From Mesorhizobium sp. WSM3859 (GTDB lineage Bacteria; Pseudomonadota; Alphaproteobacteria; Rhizobiales; Rhizobiaceae): a DNA stretch of 64,000 bases. The stretch spans positions 62,001-126,000 of the forward strand of contig NZ_NSGG01000012.1 of assembly GCF_002295065.1 (NCBI RefSeq), given 5' to 3'. The notes under the pieces were generated by a model that had not been told where the DNA came from, searched no databases, and worked only from the letters and a program-made list of their open reading frames with translations. A program made the translations under genes and the position numbers. Positions 1 through 8,297 of this stretch are shown here, piece after piece (positions within the stretch are counted from its first letter, which is position 1; each line of letters begins with the position of its first letter).

Positions 1-51
1 GCCCGGCTGCAGCGTGGGGGCGGGGTGCAGTTCCTGCGCCGTCGACGTCAT
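1..51 (-). CDS. Start of a gene cut by the window edge, probably the next ABC transporter component
   Basis: An ATG at 51-49 on the minus strand opens a reading frame that runs off the left edge after 17 codons (begins MTSTAQELHPAPT). It is preceded by a strong ribosome-binding site, GGGAGGATT, at good spacing. It follows the sugar-binding protein gene in the same direction, 156 bases downstream. In ribose-type operons the next gene is usually the ATPase or permease, so that is the likely product, but the visible residues are too few to identify it. Confidence 0.6.
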   Translation of the reverse strand, partial: MTSTAQELHPAPTLQPG

Positions 52-162
52 GACAATCCTCCCAGATTGGTCTCAACCATTGGGTACGCAGCGATGCGTC
101 TGACGCGCATCTTGAAGCAGGAGCCTAAATCAGGCCGGCGAATTTCCAAATCGCCCGGTGGA

Positions 163-190
163 GTTTCCGGGGCGCAGAGGCCCCGGAAAC
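163..190 (-). promoter_or_regulatory. Strong hairpin just downstream of the sugar-binding protein gene
   Basis: An 11-bp perfect inverted repeat (GTTTCCGGGGC and its complement) with a 6-base loop lies 17 bases past the stop codon of the binding-protein gene and before the next gene of the presumed operon. No U-run follows, so it is more likely an mRNA-stabilising or partial-termination hairpin that keeps binding-protein message in excess over downstream components, as known for several ABC operons, than a full terminator. Confidence 0.55.
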
Positions 191-207
191 GGATTGGGTC
201 ACGATGC

Positions 208-1203
208 TCAGTTGAGCTTCGGATTGAGCAGCGCGTCGATCTTCGGGTCCTTCATGTTCGCCTTGGTGACGAGGTTCGCGCCAGTATCGACATTGGCTTC
301 GACCTTCTCGCCCTTCGAGGCGGCCAGAGCGGTCTTGATGCCGTCATAGCCCATCCGGTACGGATCCTGGACGACGAGGCCGGAGATGACGCCGTCGTTG
401 AGGAACTTGATCAGCTTCTCGTCGCTGTCGAAGCCGATCAGCCCCACCTTGCCGGCAAGGTTGTTCTCGGCGATCGCCTGACCGACGCCCTGGGCCATGA
501 TCAGGTTGGAGGCGAAGATGCCCTTGAGGTCCGGATTGGCGGTGATCAGGTCGGTGGCGATGTTGAGGCCGGTGGTGGCCTGGCCGTCGGCGTATTTGTC
601 GGCGACCAGCTCGAGGCCGGGATATTTGGCCTTGATCTGTTCGATGAAGCCCTGCTTGCGCTGCTCGAGCGAGCCGGCGCCGGGAAGGGCCGTGATCAGC
701 GCGACCTTGCCTTCCACCTTGCCCCCATTGGCGGCGCCGATGGCGGCGGCGAGACCGTCAGCGGCGACGCGGCCGCCCTGGACGTTGTCGGTGGTGAGGA
801 AGGAGGTGAAGGCCTTGGAGTCGGCGCCGGAGTCGATGCCGATGACCTTGACCTTGGAAGCCGCCTCATCGATCGGCTTGCCGAGCGCCTTGAATTCGGT
901 CGGCGAGATGACGACGGCAGCGGGGTTGCTGGCGACGGCGTTCTCGAGGATTGAGATCTGGCCGTTGACGTCGGTCTCAGCCTGGGCGCCGAGCTCCGGC
1001 ACGTTGATGCCGAGGTCCTTGCCGGCCTTGCGGGCGCCGGCCAGCACGATCTGCCAGTAGAAGGAGGTGGTGTCCTTGACGATGATCGGAATGGTCACGT
1101 CGGCCGCCGAGGCGGGCGCGGAATGCATGGCGCCGGCAAGCATCGACGCAGCGGCCAGGGCCACGAAAGCACGGCGGTTGAGAAGGCTGGTCACGAATTT
1201 CAT
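208..1203 (-). CDS. Ribose-type sugar ABC transporter periplasmic binding protein
   Basis: This 331-residue protein has an N-terminal signal peptide (MKFVTSLLNRRAFVALAAAS, cleavage probably after an Ala-Ser-Ala stretch near residue 34) and a type I periplasmic-binding fold of the RbsB family. It shows the usual features: a first strand VTIPIIVKDTTSFYWQ, VVISPTE, VIGIDSGAD and VGLIGFDSDE. It would deliver a sugar or sugar acid to a membrane permease. The start at 1203 was chosen over an upstream ATG at 1248 because GGGAGGAA sits directly before it and the signal peptide starts there. It lies downstream of a dehydratase of the altronate/galactarate family in the same orientation, so a hexonate or related sugar acid is a reasonable guess, not shown. 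Confidence 0.9.
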   Translation of the reverse strand: MKFVTSLLNRRAFVALAAASMLAGAMHSAPASAADVTIPIIVKDTTSFYWQIVLAGARKAGKDLGINVPELGAQAETDVNGQISILENAVASNPAAVVISPTEFKALGKPIDEAASKVKVIGIDSGADSKAFTSFLTTDNVQGGRVAADGLAAAIGAANGGKVEGKVALITALPGAGSLEQRKQGFIEQIKAKYPGLELVADKYADGQATTGLNIATDLITANPDLKGIFASNLIMAQGVGQAIAENNLAGKVGLIGFDSDEKLIKFLNDGVISGLVVQDPYRMGYDGIKTALAASKGEKVEANVDTGANLVTKANMKDPKIDALLNPKLN

Positions 1204-1538
1204 TAGGTTCCTCCCTAAGTCGCCTGGTGAAGGTTTCGGAAGCTCCATCTGGATAGGCGCGGCCCAAACAGAACTTTATCAATAAAAAACAGATGCCATT
1301 TTTTGATAGAGCATTGCCATGGCGGATGCAAGCGGTGTCTGGTACCGTTTGTGTGATGTGCGATGGATTTGCTCCGCCCTGCGGCTCCTCATTGGCAGCA
1401 TGTCGGCGCTTCCGTTCCTCCCTATGACATGGAACGATAATTTCACTGAACTGTCAATGTGGAATATTCATTCCATCATGAAGTCATACGGCAATGAAGG
1501 CCCGCGTCCTAGTCGCACTTCGGCCGAAGGTCTTCGGA
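1204..1538 (-). promoter_or_regulatory. Upstream region of the binding-protein gene with an A-tract inverted repeat
   Basis: This 335-base gap holds no convincing gene. At 1277-1308 there is an inverted repeat with TATCA/TGATA ends and A6/T6 tracts (TATCAATAAAAAAC ... ATTTTTTGATA). It resembles the inverted repeat over the promoter of the dehydratase gene at 3120-3152 (shared AAAAAACA element), so both could be bound by the nearby GntR regulator. This is an inference from sequence similarity only. Confidence 0.4.
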
Positions 1539-3089
1539 CTAAAGCGTCGCGCCGAGATGCCAGGGCACGAACTCGTTGTCGCCGTAGCCGAACGCCTCGC
1601 TCTTGGTCTTGCGGCCGGACGCCGTCTCGATGATCAGCTCGAAGATCTCGCGGCCCATGCCGGCGATGGTCTTCTCGCCCGAGGCGATGACGCCGCAATT
1701 GACGTCCATGTCCTCTTCCATCTGGTGGTACATGGTCGAGTTGGTCGCGACCTTGATCGACGGCGTCGGCCGGCAGCCGAAGCAAGAACCGCGGCCGGTG
1801 GTGAAGACGATGACATTGGCGCCGCCCGCCACCTGCCCGGTGGCCGAGACCGGGTCGTAGCCGGGCGTGTCCATGAACACCAGGCCGTGGCCCGAAACCT
1901 TCTCGGCATAGCCGAAGACGCCGTTGAGCGGCGTCTGGCCGCCCTTGGCAACCGCGCCCAGAGATTTTTCCAGGATCGTGGTCAGGCCGCCGCGCTTGTT
2001 GCCGGGCGAGGGGTTGTTGTCGATCGAGGCGCCGTGCTTGGCGGTATGGTCCTCCCACCACTTCACAAACCCGTCGAGCTTGGCGGCGATCTCGGGCGAG
2101 GCGGCGCGATAGGCGAGCAGATGCTCGGCGCCGTAGATCTCGGTCGTCTCCGACAAGATGCCAATGCCGCCGACGCCGGCCAGGATGTCGACAGCGGCGC
2201 CCAATGCCGGATTGGCGGTGATGCCGGACATGCCGTCCGAGCCGCCGCATTGCAGGCCGACGACGATCTCGCTGACCGGGATGGGCTCGCGCTTGAGGTG
2301 GCCGACTTCCTCGGCGATCTCGGTGAGGACGCCCATCGCCTTCTCGACAGATTTGCGCGAGCCACCGGCCTCCTGGATGTTGAAATGGCGTTTTCCCGCC
2401 GCCACGCCCTTCTGGCCGTAGAGGGTGAGCTGGTTGACCTCGCAGCCGAGCCCGACCATCATCACGCCGCCGAAATTCGGATGACGAGCATAGCCCGCGA
2501 GCGTGCGGTGCAGAACCATCATGCCGTCACCGGTGCCGCTCATGCCGCAGCCCTGGCCATGCACGATCGGCACGAAGCCGTCGATGCCGGGATATTTCGG
2601 CAGAATCGTGCGGTTGGCCTCGTCGGCAATGGCATGGCAGACGGTTGCCGAACAATTGACGCTGGCGATGATGCCGATGAAGTTGCGCGTGCCGGCGCGC
2701 CCGTCGGCGCGGCGATAGCCCATGAAGGTGCGCTTGCGGTCGGCCTCGGTGGCGTGCTCGGCCTCGCTCGGCGGCACCACCGGCAGGCGGCCGCTCTCGA
2801 AGACCAGATTGTGCGAATGGACGTGCTCGCCGGGCGCGATGTCCTGTGTGGCGCGGCCGATCGCCTGCGCGTATTTCACAACCGCTTCGCCTGCGGCGAT
2901 CGGCCTGATCGCAACTTTGTGGCCAGGCTCGATCACCGCGATCGCGGTGGCGCCGCCCGGCAGCGCCGTGCCGATCTCGATGCGGCCATTGGCGACCGCG
3001 ACATTGTCGGCGGGGGAAAGAAGAATGGTGTTTGCGGGGGTCACGAGCGGCTGTCCTGAGTCATCCTGGGAATGCGGGCGGATTGACAT
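1539..3089 (-). CDS. Altronate/galactarate dehydratase family protein (UxaA family)
   Basis: The 516-residue protein starts with a SAF-type domain (about residues 20-95, ending GEHVHSHN) followed by the UxaA/GarD catalytic region, which opens with the signature GYRRADGRAGTRNFIG near residue 124 and has conserved Cys residues (SVNCSATVCHA, HGQGCGMSG, GLGCEVNQL, GLQCGGSDG). Family members dehydrate hexonates such as D-altronate or D-galactarate to 2-keto-3-deoxy acids in the cytoplasm. Length fits the family. It is divergent from a GntR regulator and lies upstream of a sugar-binding protein, suggesting uptake and breakdown of a sugar acid. The exact substrate cannot be read from sequence, so no gene symbol is given. 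Confidence 0.88.
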   Translation of the reverse strand: MSIRPHSQDDSGQPLVTPANTILLSPADNVAVANGRIEIGTALPGGATAIAVIEPGHKVAIRPIAAGEAVVKYAQAIGRATQDIAPGEHVHSHNLVFESGRLPVVPPSEAEHATEADRKRTFMGYRRADGRAGTRNFIGIIASVNCSATVCHAIADEANRTILPKYPGIDGFVPIVHGQGCGMSGTGDGMMVLHRTLAGYARHPNFGGVMMVGLGCEVNQLTLYGQKGVAAGKRHFNIQEAGGSRKSVEKAMGVLTEIAEEVGHLKREPIPVSEIVVGLQCGGSDGMSGITANPALGAAVDILAGVGGIGILSETTEIYGAEHLLAYRAASPEIAAKLDGFVKWWEDHTAKHGASIDNNPSPGNKRGGLTTILEKSLGAVAKGGQTPLNGVFGYAEKVSGHGLVFMDTPGYDPVSATGQVAGGANVIVFTTGRGSCFGCRPTPSIKVATNSTMYHQMEEDMDVNCGVIASGEKTIAGMGREIFELIIETASGRKTKSEAFGYGDNEFVPWHLGATL

Positions 3090-3112
3090 GCGCCCGTTTG
3101 GGGGTAATGTCT

Positions 3113-3152
3113 TTTATCGTGAAAAAACATTTTTGCGTCAATTGTTTTTTCA
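3113..3152 (-). promoter_or_regulatory. Promoter of the dehydratase gene overlapped by an inverted repeat operator
   Basis: On the minus strand a sigma-70-like promoter is visible: TTGACG at 3141-3136, a 17-base spacer and GATAAA at 3118-3113. An inverted repeat TGAAAAAAC...GTTTTTTCA (arms 3120-3128 and 3144-3152) covers the spacer and flanks the -35 element. A protein bound there should block RNA polymerase. The divergent GntR gene is the obvious candidate regulator. Confidence 0.55.
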
Positions 3153-3301
3153 TCAGCGGCGGCTGGCGCCTCTTGTTCGATGCGCGACCGCCCGTTTGGC
3201 AAGCCGGCGAAAAACGATTCCGCTTTTCGGGGCCGTGCGCTAGGAGACACCGATCATATCGCGCTTCCGGCCGCCCGCCGCAAGCGCTGGGGGTTACAGG
3301 C

Positions 3302-4237
3302 ATGTCGAAGAGCAACAACGTCTATAAGGACGCGTTCAACCGCTGCCTGCGGCTGCTCGACGAGACCCAAAGCCTGCCGTCGGAGCCGGAACTCGGCACG
3401 CTGCTCGGTGTCAGCCGCACCACGGTGCGCAGCATCCTTTCGCGCATGGAAGAGACCGGGCTGATCGCCTGGAACAAGCGCAACAAGACAGTGCTCAGGA
3501 CGCCGCGGCCGGAGGATTTCTTCCCCGAGGAAGAGACGGACTCGCTGGCCGAGATCATCGAGCGCTCCTTCATGCGCAGGCTGCTTGCCGGCGGCGCCGA
3601 GGCCGGCATGCAGATCAACGAGCTGGAGCTGGCGCGCGAGATCGGGGTGGGCACCACCAGCGTGCGAGAATTCCTGATCCGCTTCTCGCGCTTCGGGCTG
3701 ATCGAGAAGCGGCGCAACAGCCACTGGGTGCTGAAGGGTTTCACGCGCGCCTTCGCGCTGGAGCTGACCGAAATCCGCGAGATGTTCGAGCTGCGCTCGG
3801 CGGCGGCCTTCGCCGCGCTGCCGCAAGACAGCGCGGTGTGGGCCGATCTCGACCGGCTGGAGGTCGAACACCGCCAGCTTGCCAGCGATATCGCCACGCG
3901 CTTCAACGAGTTCTCCGAGCTCGACGAGCGCCTACACCGGCTGATCCACCGCGCATCGCACAACCGCTTCATCGTCGACTTCTATGACGTGATCGCGATG
4001 ATCTTCCACTACCACTATCAGTGGAACAAGGCCGAGGAGCGCCAGCGCAACGAGGTCGCGATCCAGGAGCATCTCGCCTATATTGCGGCGCTGAAGTCGC
4101 GCGATCCCGCCAAGGTGGACACCGCTTGCCGCAAGCACCTGAAGTCGGCGCGCCAGACGCTGCTGAGCTCGATTCCCGAAGGACGCCAGGCGCAGCCCGC
4201 CGACGGCACGTTATCGGGCACATTTGCCCGGGCATGA
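3302..4237 (+). CDS. GntR/FCD-family transcriptional regulator with two winged-helix segments
   Basis: The 311-residue protein ends in an FCD ligand-binding domain (from about residue 145, LTEIREMFELRSAAAF; putative ligand residues in DERLHRLIHRASHN and the final CRKHLK). Unusually, two winged-helix-like segments precede it: residues 8-62 (LPSEPELGTLLGVSRTTVRSIL, then GLIAWNKRNKTVL) and residues 82-140 (INELELAREIGVGTTSVREF, then GLIEKRRNSHWVL). A typical FCD regulator is 220-250 residues with one such domain. The start at 3302 is the first ATG before the first helix; upstream in-frame codons look non-coding. It is divergent from the dehydratase gene and probably represses it until a sugar-acid intermediate binds. 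Confidence 0.85.
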   Translation: MSKSNNVYKDAFNRCLRLLDETQSLPSEPELGTLLGVSRTTVRSILSRMEETGLIAWNKRNKTVLRTPRPEDFFPEEETDSLAEIIERSFMRRLLAGGAEAGMQINELELAREIGVGTTSVREFLIRFSRFGLIEKRRNSHWVLKGFTRAFALELTEIREMFELRSAAAFAALPQDSAVWADLDRLEVEHRQLASDIATRFNEFSELDERLHRLIHRASHNRFIVDFYDVIAMIFHYHYQWNKAEERQRNEVAIQEHLAYIAALKSRDPAKVDTACRKHLKSARQTLLSSIPEGRQAQPADGTLSGTFARA

Positions 4238-4334
4238 ACGGGTATCGCGCCGCGTTGCCGCAGCACGGTTTTGCCGATTTTCCCGCCTTATCGTCCGTGT
4301 TACGGTCGATCGAATTTCCGGGAGAGGATTTCCG

Positions 4335-4709
4335 TTGCATATCCGGCTGAGACGAGGGAGCATGCCGGCCGCGTTCGTCGCGGCGCTGTTCCTGTTGCTT
4401 CAGTCCTCGCTCGGCGCCTTCGCCTTTGGCGCGCCGTCGCAGCTCGATGCCTTCGGCAACGTCATCTGCACGCATGAAGGGGCCGTAAAACTCCCCGGCG
4501 GCGATCCGCACCAGCAGCATATGCCGGCCTGTTGCTCGCTCGGCTGCAGCATGGTTTCGCCGGCGCATCTGCCGCCACCGGACGCAGGCGCGCTGGCCGG
4601 AACCCGGATTTTCGAGGCGGTCACCTTCCAGCTTCCGGCCTTCCGGCACCAGGATTTCGCCCGCGACCGTTCTCCAGCCAATCCGCGCGCGCCGCCGGCA
4701 ATGGTCTGA
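4335..4709 (+). CDS. Small exported Cys/His protein, DUF2946-like, in the copper cluster
   Basis: About 124 residues with a signal peptide (MPAAFVAALFLLLQSSLGAFAFG) and a short mature domain holding CTHEG, DPHQQHMPACCSLGC and further Met/His residues. DUF2946-like proteins carry such Cys/His clusters and occur next to copper genes. A TTG at 4335 preceded by GGGAGAGG was taken as the start; an ATG at 4362 is the alternative. It is followed at 91 bases by a PCuAC chaperone and a CopC-CopD fusion, so a role in periplasmic copper binding or delivery is inferred. Confidence 0.65.
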   Translation: MHIRLRRGSMPAAFVAALFLLLQSSLGAFAFGAPSQLDAFGNVICTHEGAVKLPGGDPHQQHMPACCSLGCSMVSPAHLPPPDAGALAGTRIFEAVTFQLPAFRHQDFARDRSPANPRAPPAMV

Positions 4710-4800
4710 GCCGCGGAACCTTTTCGCGGACCCATTCATCCAAAGATCAGACTGTTCGCGGCCGCAAAGGCGGCGCGATCCTCATATTCATGGAGCAACC

Positions 4801-5349
4801 ATGTCCAATCTTTTTTCCACGGCTCGTACCTATGCCCTTCGCGCCACGCCGCCGTTCCACCTTCAGCAGCGCGTCGGCCTTGCCGTGCTCAGCCTTCTGC
4901 TTCTCCTAGCCTGCGTTCCCTCCGCCATCGCGCATGAATTCAAGGCCGGCGACCTCGAGATCGAGCATCCATGGTCACGGGCGACGCCGCCCGGCGCCAA
5001 GGTGGCCGGCGGCTATTTCACCGTGGTCAACAAGGGCAGCGCGCCTGACCGGCTGCTGTCGATTTCCTCCGACATCTCCGACAAGGCCGAGCTGCATGAG
5101 ATGGGCGTCAAGGACGGCGTCATGACCATGCGGCCGGTCGAGGGCGGGCTCGAGATTCCGGCCGGCGGCAAGGTCGCGCTGAAGCCCGGCGCCTACCATC
5201 TGATGTTCACCGGCCTGAAGCGGCAGCCGAAGCAGGGCGAGAAATTCCCCGCGACCCTGACCTTCGAGAAGGCCGGCAGCGTCAAAGTCGAGTTTGCCGT
5301 CGAAGGCATGGGCGAGACGGGCAGTGGCGATATGGATCACGCCGAATAA
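4801..5349 (+). CDS. Periplasmic copper chaperone PCu(A)C family protein
   Basis: The 182-residue protein has a signal peptide ending SAIAHEF and a cupredoxin-like PCuAC domain beginning IEHPWSRATPPGAKVAGGYFTV. The Cu(I) ligand pattern of this family is present: HEM, a Met about ten residues later (MTM), and HLMF further on. PCuAC proteins hand copper to the CuA or CuB site of cytochrome oxidase. A short His/Met-rich tail (MGETGSGDMDHAE) is also seen. It sits between a Cys/His exported protein and CopC-CopD, all on the plus strand, and is probably co-transcribed with them. Confidence 0.9.
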   Translation: MSNLFSTARTYALRATPPFHLQQRVGLAVLSLLLLLACVPSAIAHEFKAGDLEIEHPWSRATPPGAKVAGGYFTVVNKGSAPDRLLSISSDISDKAELHEMGVKDGVMTMRPVEGGLEIPAGGKVALKPGAYHLMFTGLKRQPKQGEKFPATLTFEKAGSVKVEFAVEGMGETGSGDMDHAE

Positions 5350-5421
5350 TCCGGGCATCGTTGAAGACACGAACCGGGCGTTGGCGCGCTCGCCGCGTCA
5401 TCGCTCCCTCGAAGTGATAGG

Positions 5422-7062
5422 ATGAGCCCAATTCTCCTGCTGTCGACTGCTTCCCAGGACGGCTCCCGCACCAGGCTGCTCGCCAGCGGCCTGGTCGGAA
5501 TTTTCGTGCTGATCGCCATGCTGATCCTGCCCGGGCGCGCCTTCGCGCATGCGGCGCTGGTCGCGACCGACCCAGCCGACGGCGCCGTGCTGGCGCAAAG
5601 CCCGGCGCAGTTTTCGCTGACCTTCAGCGAACCCGTCTCGCCGCTGGTCCTGACCCTTGTGCGGCCCGATGGCTCGCGGCTTGCGCTGACATCCTTCCGC
5701 CTCAACGACCAGACGGTCGAGATCGATAATCCCGAGGTGCTCAAATCCGGCACGCATGTGCTGAGTTGGCGGGTGGTGTCGGTCGACGGCCATCCGGTCG
5801 GGGGCTCGGCGCTGTTTTCCATCGGCGCGCCAAGTGCGGCACCGAACGCGGGCGAAGCCGTGGACTGGACGCTGCGCGCGGCGATCTGGGCAGTCAGGCC
5901 GTTTTTCTATGCCGGGCTCTTCCTCGGCGTCGGCGGCGCGTTCGCGCTCGCCTGGCTGGCCGGGGACGGGCGCCGCGGCCAGCGCTTTGTCACGGCGGCG
6001 CTGCTTTTTGGTCTCGTCGCGGCGCCGGTGTCGCTCGGCCTGCAGGGGCTGGATGGGCTTGGCGCGCCGCTCGCGCGGTTTGCGACGCCGGCGGTTTGGA
6101 AGACGGCGGTTGAGACGAGCTTCGTCTGGACGGTGCTGATCGGCCTGATCGCGCTTGGTGTCGCTCTGCTGTCGCTTGCCGGGCCGGCAGGTCTTCGCAA
6201 GCTGTCGGCAGGCGCGGCGTTGCTTGGTGTCGGCGCAGCCCTTGCCGCCAGCGGCCACGCCAGCGCCGCCGAACCGCAATGGCTGACGCGGCCGCTGGTG
6301 TTCCTGCACGGCACGGCAATCGCCTTCTGGGCCGGTTCGCTCGCGCCGCTCGGCCTGGCATTGCGGCGAGAACCGGCGGAAGCAAAAGTCTTTCTGCGCC
6401 GCTTCTCCCGCGCGATCCTGCCGGTGGTCATCCTGCTTGCCGCAAGCGGCATCGTGCTGGCGATCATCCAGGTGCAGGAACCGGCGGCGTTGATCAACAC
6501 GTCCTATGGCCGACTTCTGCTGTTGAAGCTGGCGCTGCTGCTTTTCGTGTTCACGCTTGCCGCAGTCAACCGCTGGACGCTGACGGCGCCCGCCCAAGCG
6601 GGCGACACGGAGGTGCAGCGACGGCTGGTGCGCTCGATCGGCATCGAGGTCGTCATCGTGCTTGCCATCTTCGGCGTCGCCGCCGGCTGGCGCTTCACCC
6701 CGCCGCCGCGCGCGCTGGCGATCGCCGCCGCCCAGCCGGTGTCGATCCACATCCACACGCTGGAAGCGATGGCCGATCTCAGCATCACGCCCGGACATGC
6801 CGGCGCGGTCGCCGCTTCGATGGTGATCATGACTGGCGATTTCGGACCACTCGACGCCAAGCAGGTGACGCTGGTGCTGTCCAAGCCTGATTCCGGCATC
6901 GAGCCGATCAAGCGGCCGGCGAGGAAACCCGGCGATGGCACCTGGCGCGTCGACAATCTCGTCATTCCGCTGCCTGGCCGATGGAACGCCCGGCTCGACA
7001 TCCTCGTTTCCGACTTCGAGATGGTGAAGATCGAAGCGCCGATCGATATCCGCGCTGACTAG
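5422..7062 (+). CDS. CopC-CopD fusion copper transport protein
   Basis: The 546-residue protein joins a CopC domain (about residues 43-135) to a CopD membrane domain with about eight hydrophobic segments (about 155-430). The mature CopC part begins HAALVATDPADG, where the leading His is a Cu(II) ligand in the family, and contains VDGHPVGG with the other Asp/His ligands. A hydrophilic periplasmic tail of about 110 residues follows the last membrane segment, as in YcnJ/CopCD proteins. It probably imports copper to the cytoplasm or oxidase assembly sites. It starts 72 bases after the PCuAC gene. Confidence 0.9.
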   Translation: MSPILLLSTASQDGSRTRLLASGLVGIFVLIAMLILPGRAFAHAALVATDPADGAVLAQSPAQFSLTFSEPVSPLVLTLVRPDGSRLALTSFRLNDQTVEIDNPEVLKSGTHVLSWRVVSVDGHPVGGSALFSIGAPSAAPNAGEAVDWTLRAAIWAVRPFFYAGLFLGVGGAFALAWLAGDGRRGQRFVTAALLFGLVAAPVSLGLQGLDGLGAPLARFATPAVWKTAVETSFVWTVLIGLIALGVALLSLAGPAGLRKLSAGAALLGVGAALAASGHASAAEPQWLTRPLVFLHGTAIAFWAGSLAPLGLALRREPAEAKVFLRRFSRAILPVVILLAASGIVLAIIQVQEPAALINTSYGRLLLLKLALLLFVFTLAAVNRWTLTAPAQAGDTEVQRRLVRSIGIEVVIVLAIFGVAAGWRFTPPPRALAIAAAQPVSIHIHTLEAMADLSITPGHAGAVAASMVIMTGDFGPLDAKQVTLVLSKPDSGIEPIKRPARKPGDGTWRVDNLVIPLPGRWNARLDILVSDFEMVKIEAPIDIRAD

Positions 7063-7268
7063 GCTTTCACTGGGATGGCTTCTTAAAAGAGTGGATGGGT
7101 GTCCTAGTCTAGCGTGAATATACCAGGTAGCTATGTTTTCGTTTTCCATATAAGCTGTGGATCGGCTTGTGTCGTTTATTGGTATTTACTATTGCATAGG
7201 TATGTCAGGATTGGGCAATGCCGCGGAGCTGCGATAGGGGCTGCGTCCATGAAGGACAGGAAACTCAC

Positions 7269-7331
7269 GTGAAGATCGAGTCTTTGGCGTTCACACGCTA
7301 CAATGCGCTCGACGACAAGGTGCTTCTGTAG
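7269..7331 (+). CDS. Possible 20-residue leader ORF coupled to the lipoprotein gene
   Basis: A GTG at 7269 preceded by ACAGGAAAC opens a 20-codon frame (KIESLAFTRYNALDDKVLL) whose TAG stop overlaps the GTG start of the next gene (TAGTG). Such one-base overlap is typical of translational coupling. The rest of 7063-7268 is AT-richer than the neighbourhood and shows no other gene. The peptide could also be the tail of a decayed gene. Weak evidence. Confidence 0.3.
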   Translation: MKIESLAFTRYNALDDKVLL

Positions 7332-8026
7332 TGTCAAAAATTGTCGCTGACGGCGCGCCACGGATTTTGTTCGCGGGCAGGACCGCCATTTCGACCCGGT
7401 TTATCGCGAAGGCATGTTGGGGCCTTCTGGTCCTCTTCGTTATCTGCGGATGCGATCTTACAGGTAAAACAAGCTTGATGCAGCCAAGTTTGACCCGTGA
7501 GCAACGTCTAAAGTTTGCGCTGGACTCCTTCTCCGAAGGCCAATGTAAAAAGCAGTGGGCTGTGCTTTGGCCCTTGGCGCGAGAAGGCGATGGCGAAGCT
7601 CTTTCAGAGCTGGCCTTTGAGCTTGAGCTAGGGCTCAAGATGCCGGCCTCGGATTCGGATATGAAAGGTGATCGGCATGATGCCAATGTGATTGTCATTG
7701 CCGTCTACGGTGCATCAAAACACCCTGACGGCAAACGCAATCTCAACTACGTCTTTGACCCTGCTCGATGGAACAAGGCCGATGTCACGGTTGTATCCAT
7801 TCGTTCAGGCTTGATCAGTTATAGCTCAATCAAGCCTCCCCCTCCGGTTTTAATGACAAAGTTGAAAAATTGCCTGTCTCAGGCAAATTCCCCTCCTGCC
7901 GGTGATAGATGTGTCGCTCAGGCCATCGAATTGGGGCTCATTCCAGGCTTTTCCGAATACAGCAAGGCCATGGACGCAGTCCTGGCCACGTACCGCCCGG
8001 AGAGCTGCATTCCTCGTCCCTGGTAA
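7331..8026 (+). CDS. Unrecognised putative lipoprotein in an AT-rich patch
   Basis: 231 residues starting at GTG. A hydrophobic stretch (KACWGLLVLFVICGCD, residues 26-41) ends in a lipobox-like ICGC, so the protein may be a lipoprotein with lipid at Cys40. After it comes LTREQRLKFALDSFSEGQCKKQWAVLWPLAREGDGEALSELAF, which resembles one Sel1/TPR-like helical repeat. The remainder, with YGASKHPDGKRNLNYVFDPARW, is not familiar. Base composition is clearly more AT-rich than flanking genes, suggesting acquisition. I do not recognise the family. Confidence 0.6.
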   Translation: MSKIVADGAPRILFAGRTAISTRFIAKACWGLLVLFVICGCDLTGKTSLMQPSLTREQRLKFALDSFSEGQCKKQWAVLWPLAREGDGEALSELAFELELGLKMPASDSDMKGDRHDANVIVIAVYGASKHPDGKRNLNYVFDPARWNKADVTVVSIRSGLISYSSIKPPPPVLMTKLKNCLSQANSPPAGDRCVAQAIELGLIPGFSEYSKAMDAVLATYRPESCIPRPW

Positions 8027-8297
8027 GAGGACGGTACCCAATGTCAGAACGTAATTTGACCCGCGGAGAAGTCGTCATGGGCCGCTCCGCCTGGGAGATA
8101 CAAAGTGCTTGTAACAGCTGAAGTGCGGAGTGGCCTTCCAGAACTCTTTGGGCTATTAGGCGACAAAAATCGACCACCGAAGCGTTGCGGTGATCCGCGA
8201 CGACAGTGGGACGGTTGACGTGGCGCGAAAGGCCCGTCAATCATCCGCGCAAATCGCGGGCTCCAACCAACAAGCATGCGAAAGCAGGGAAGAAACG

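Noticed and set aside
5398..7149. 583-codon frame antisense to copC-copD
   Set aside because: Very rich in Arg, Gln and His, typical of the complement of a hydrophobic GC-rich gene.
8041..8121. 26-codon ORF after the lipoprotein gene (MSERNLTRGEVVMG...)
   Set aside because: No clear ribosome-binding site and no recognisable feature; the gap 8027-8297 is otherwise non-coding.
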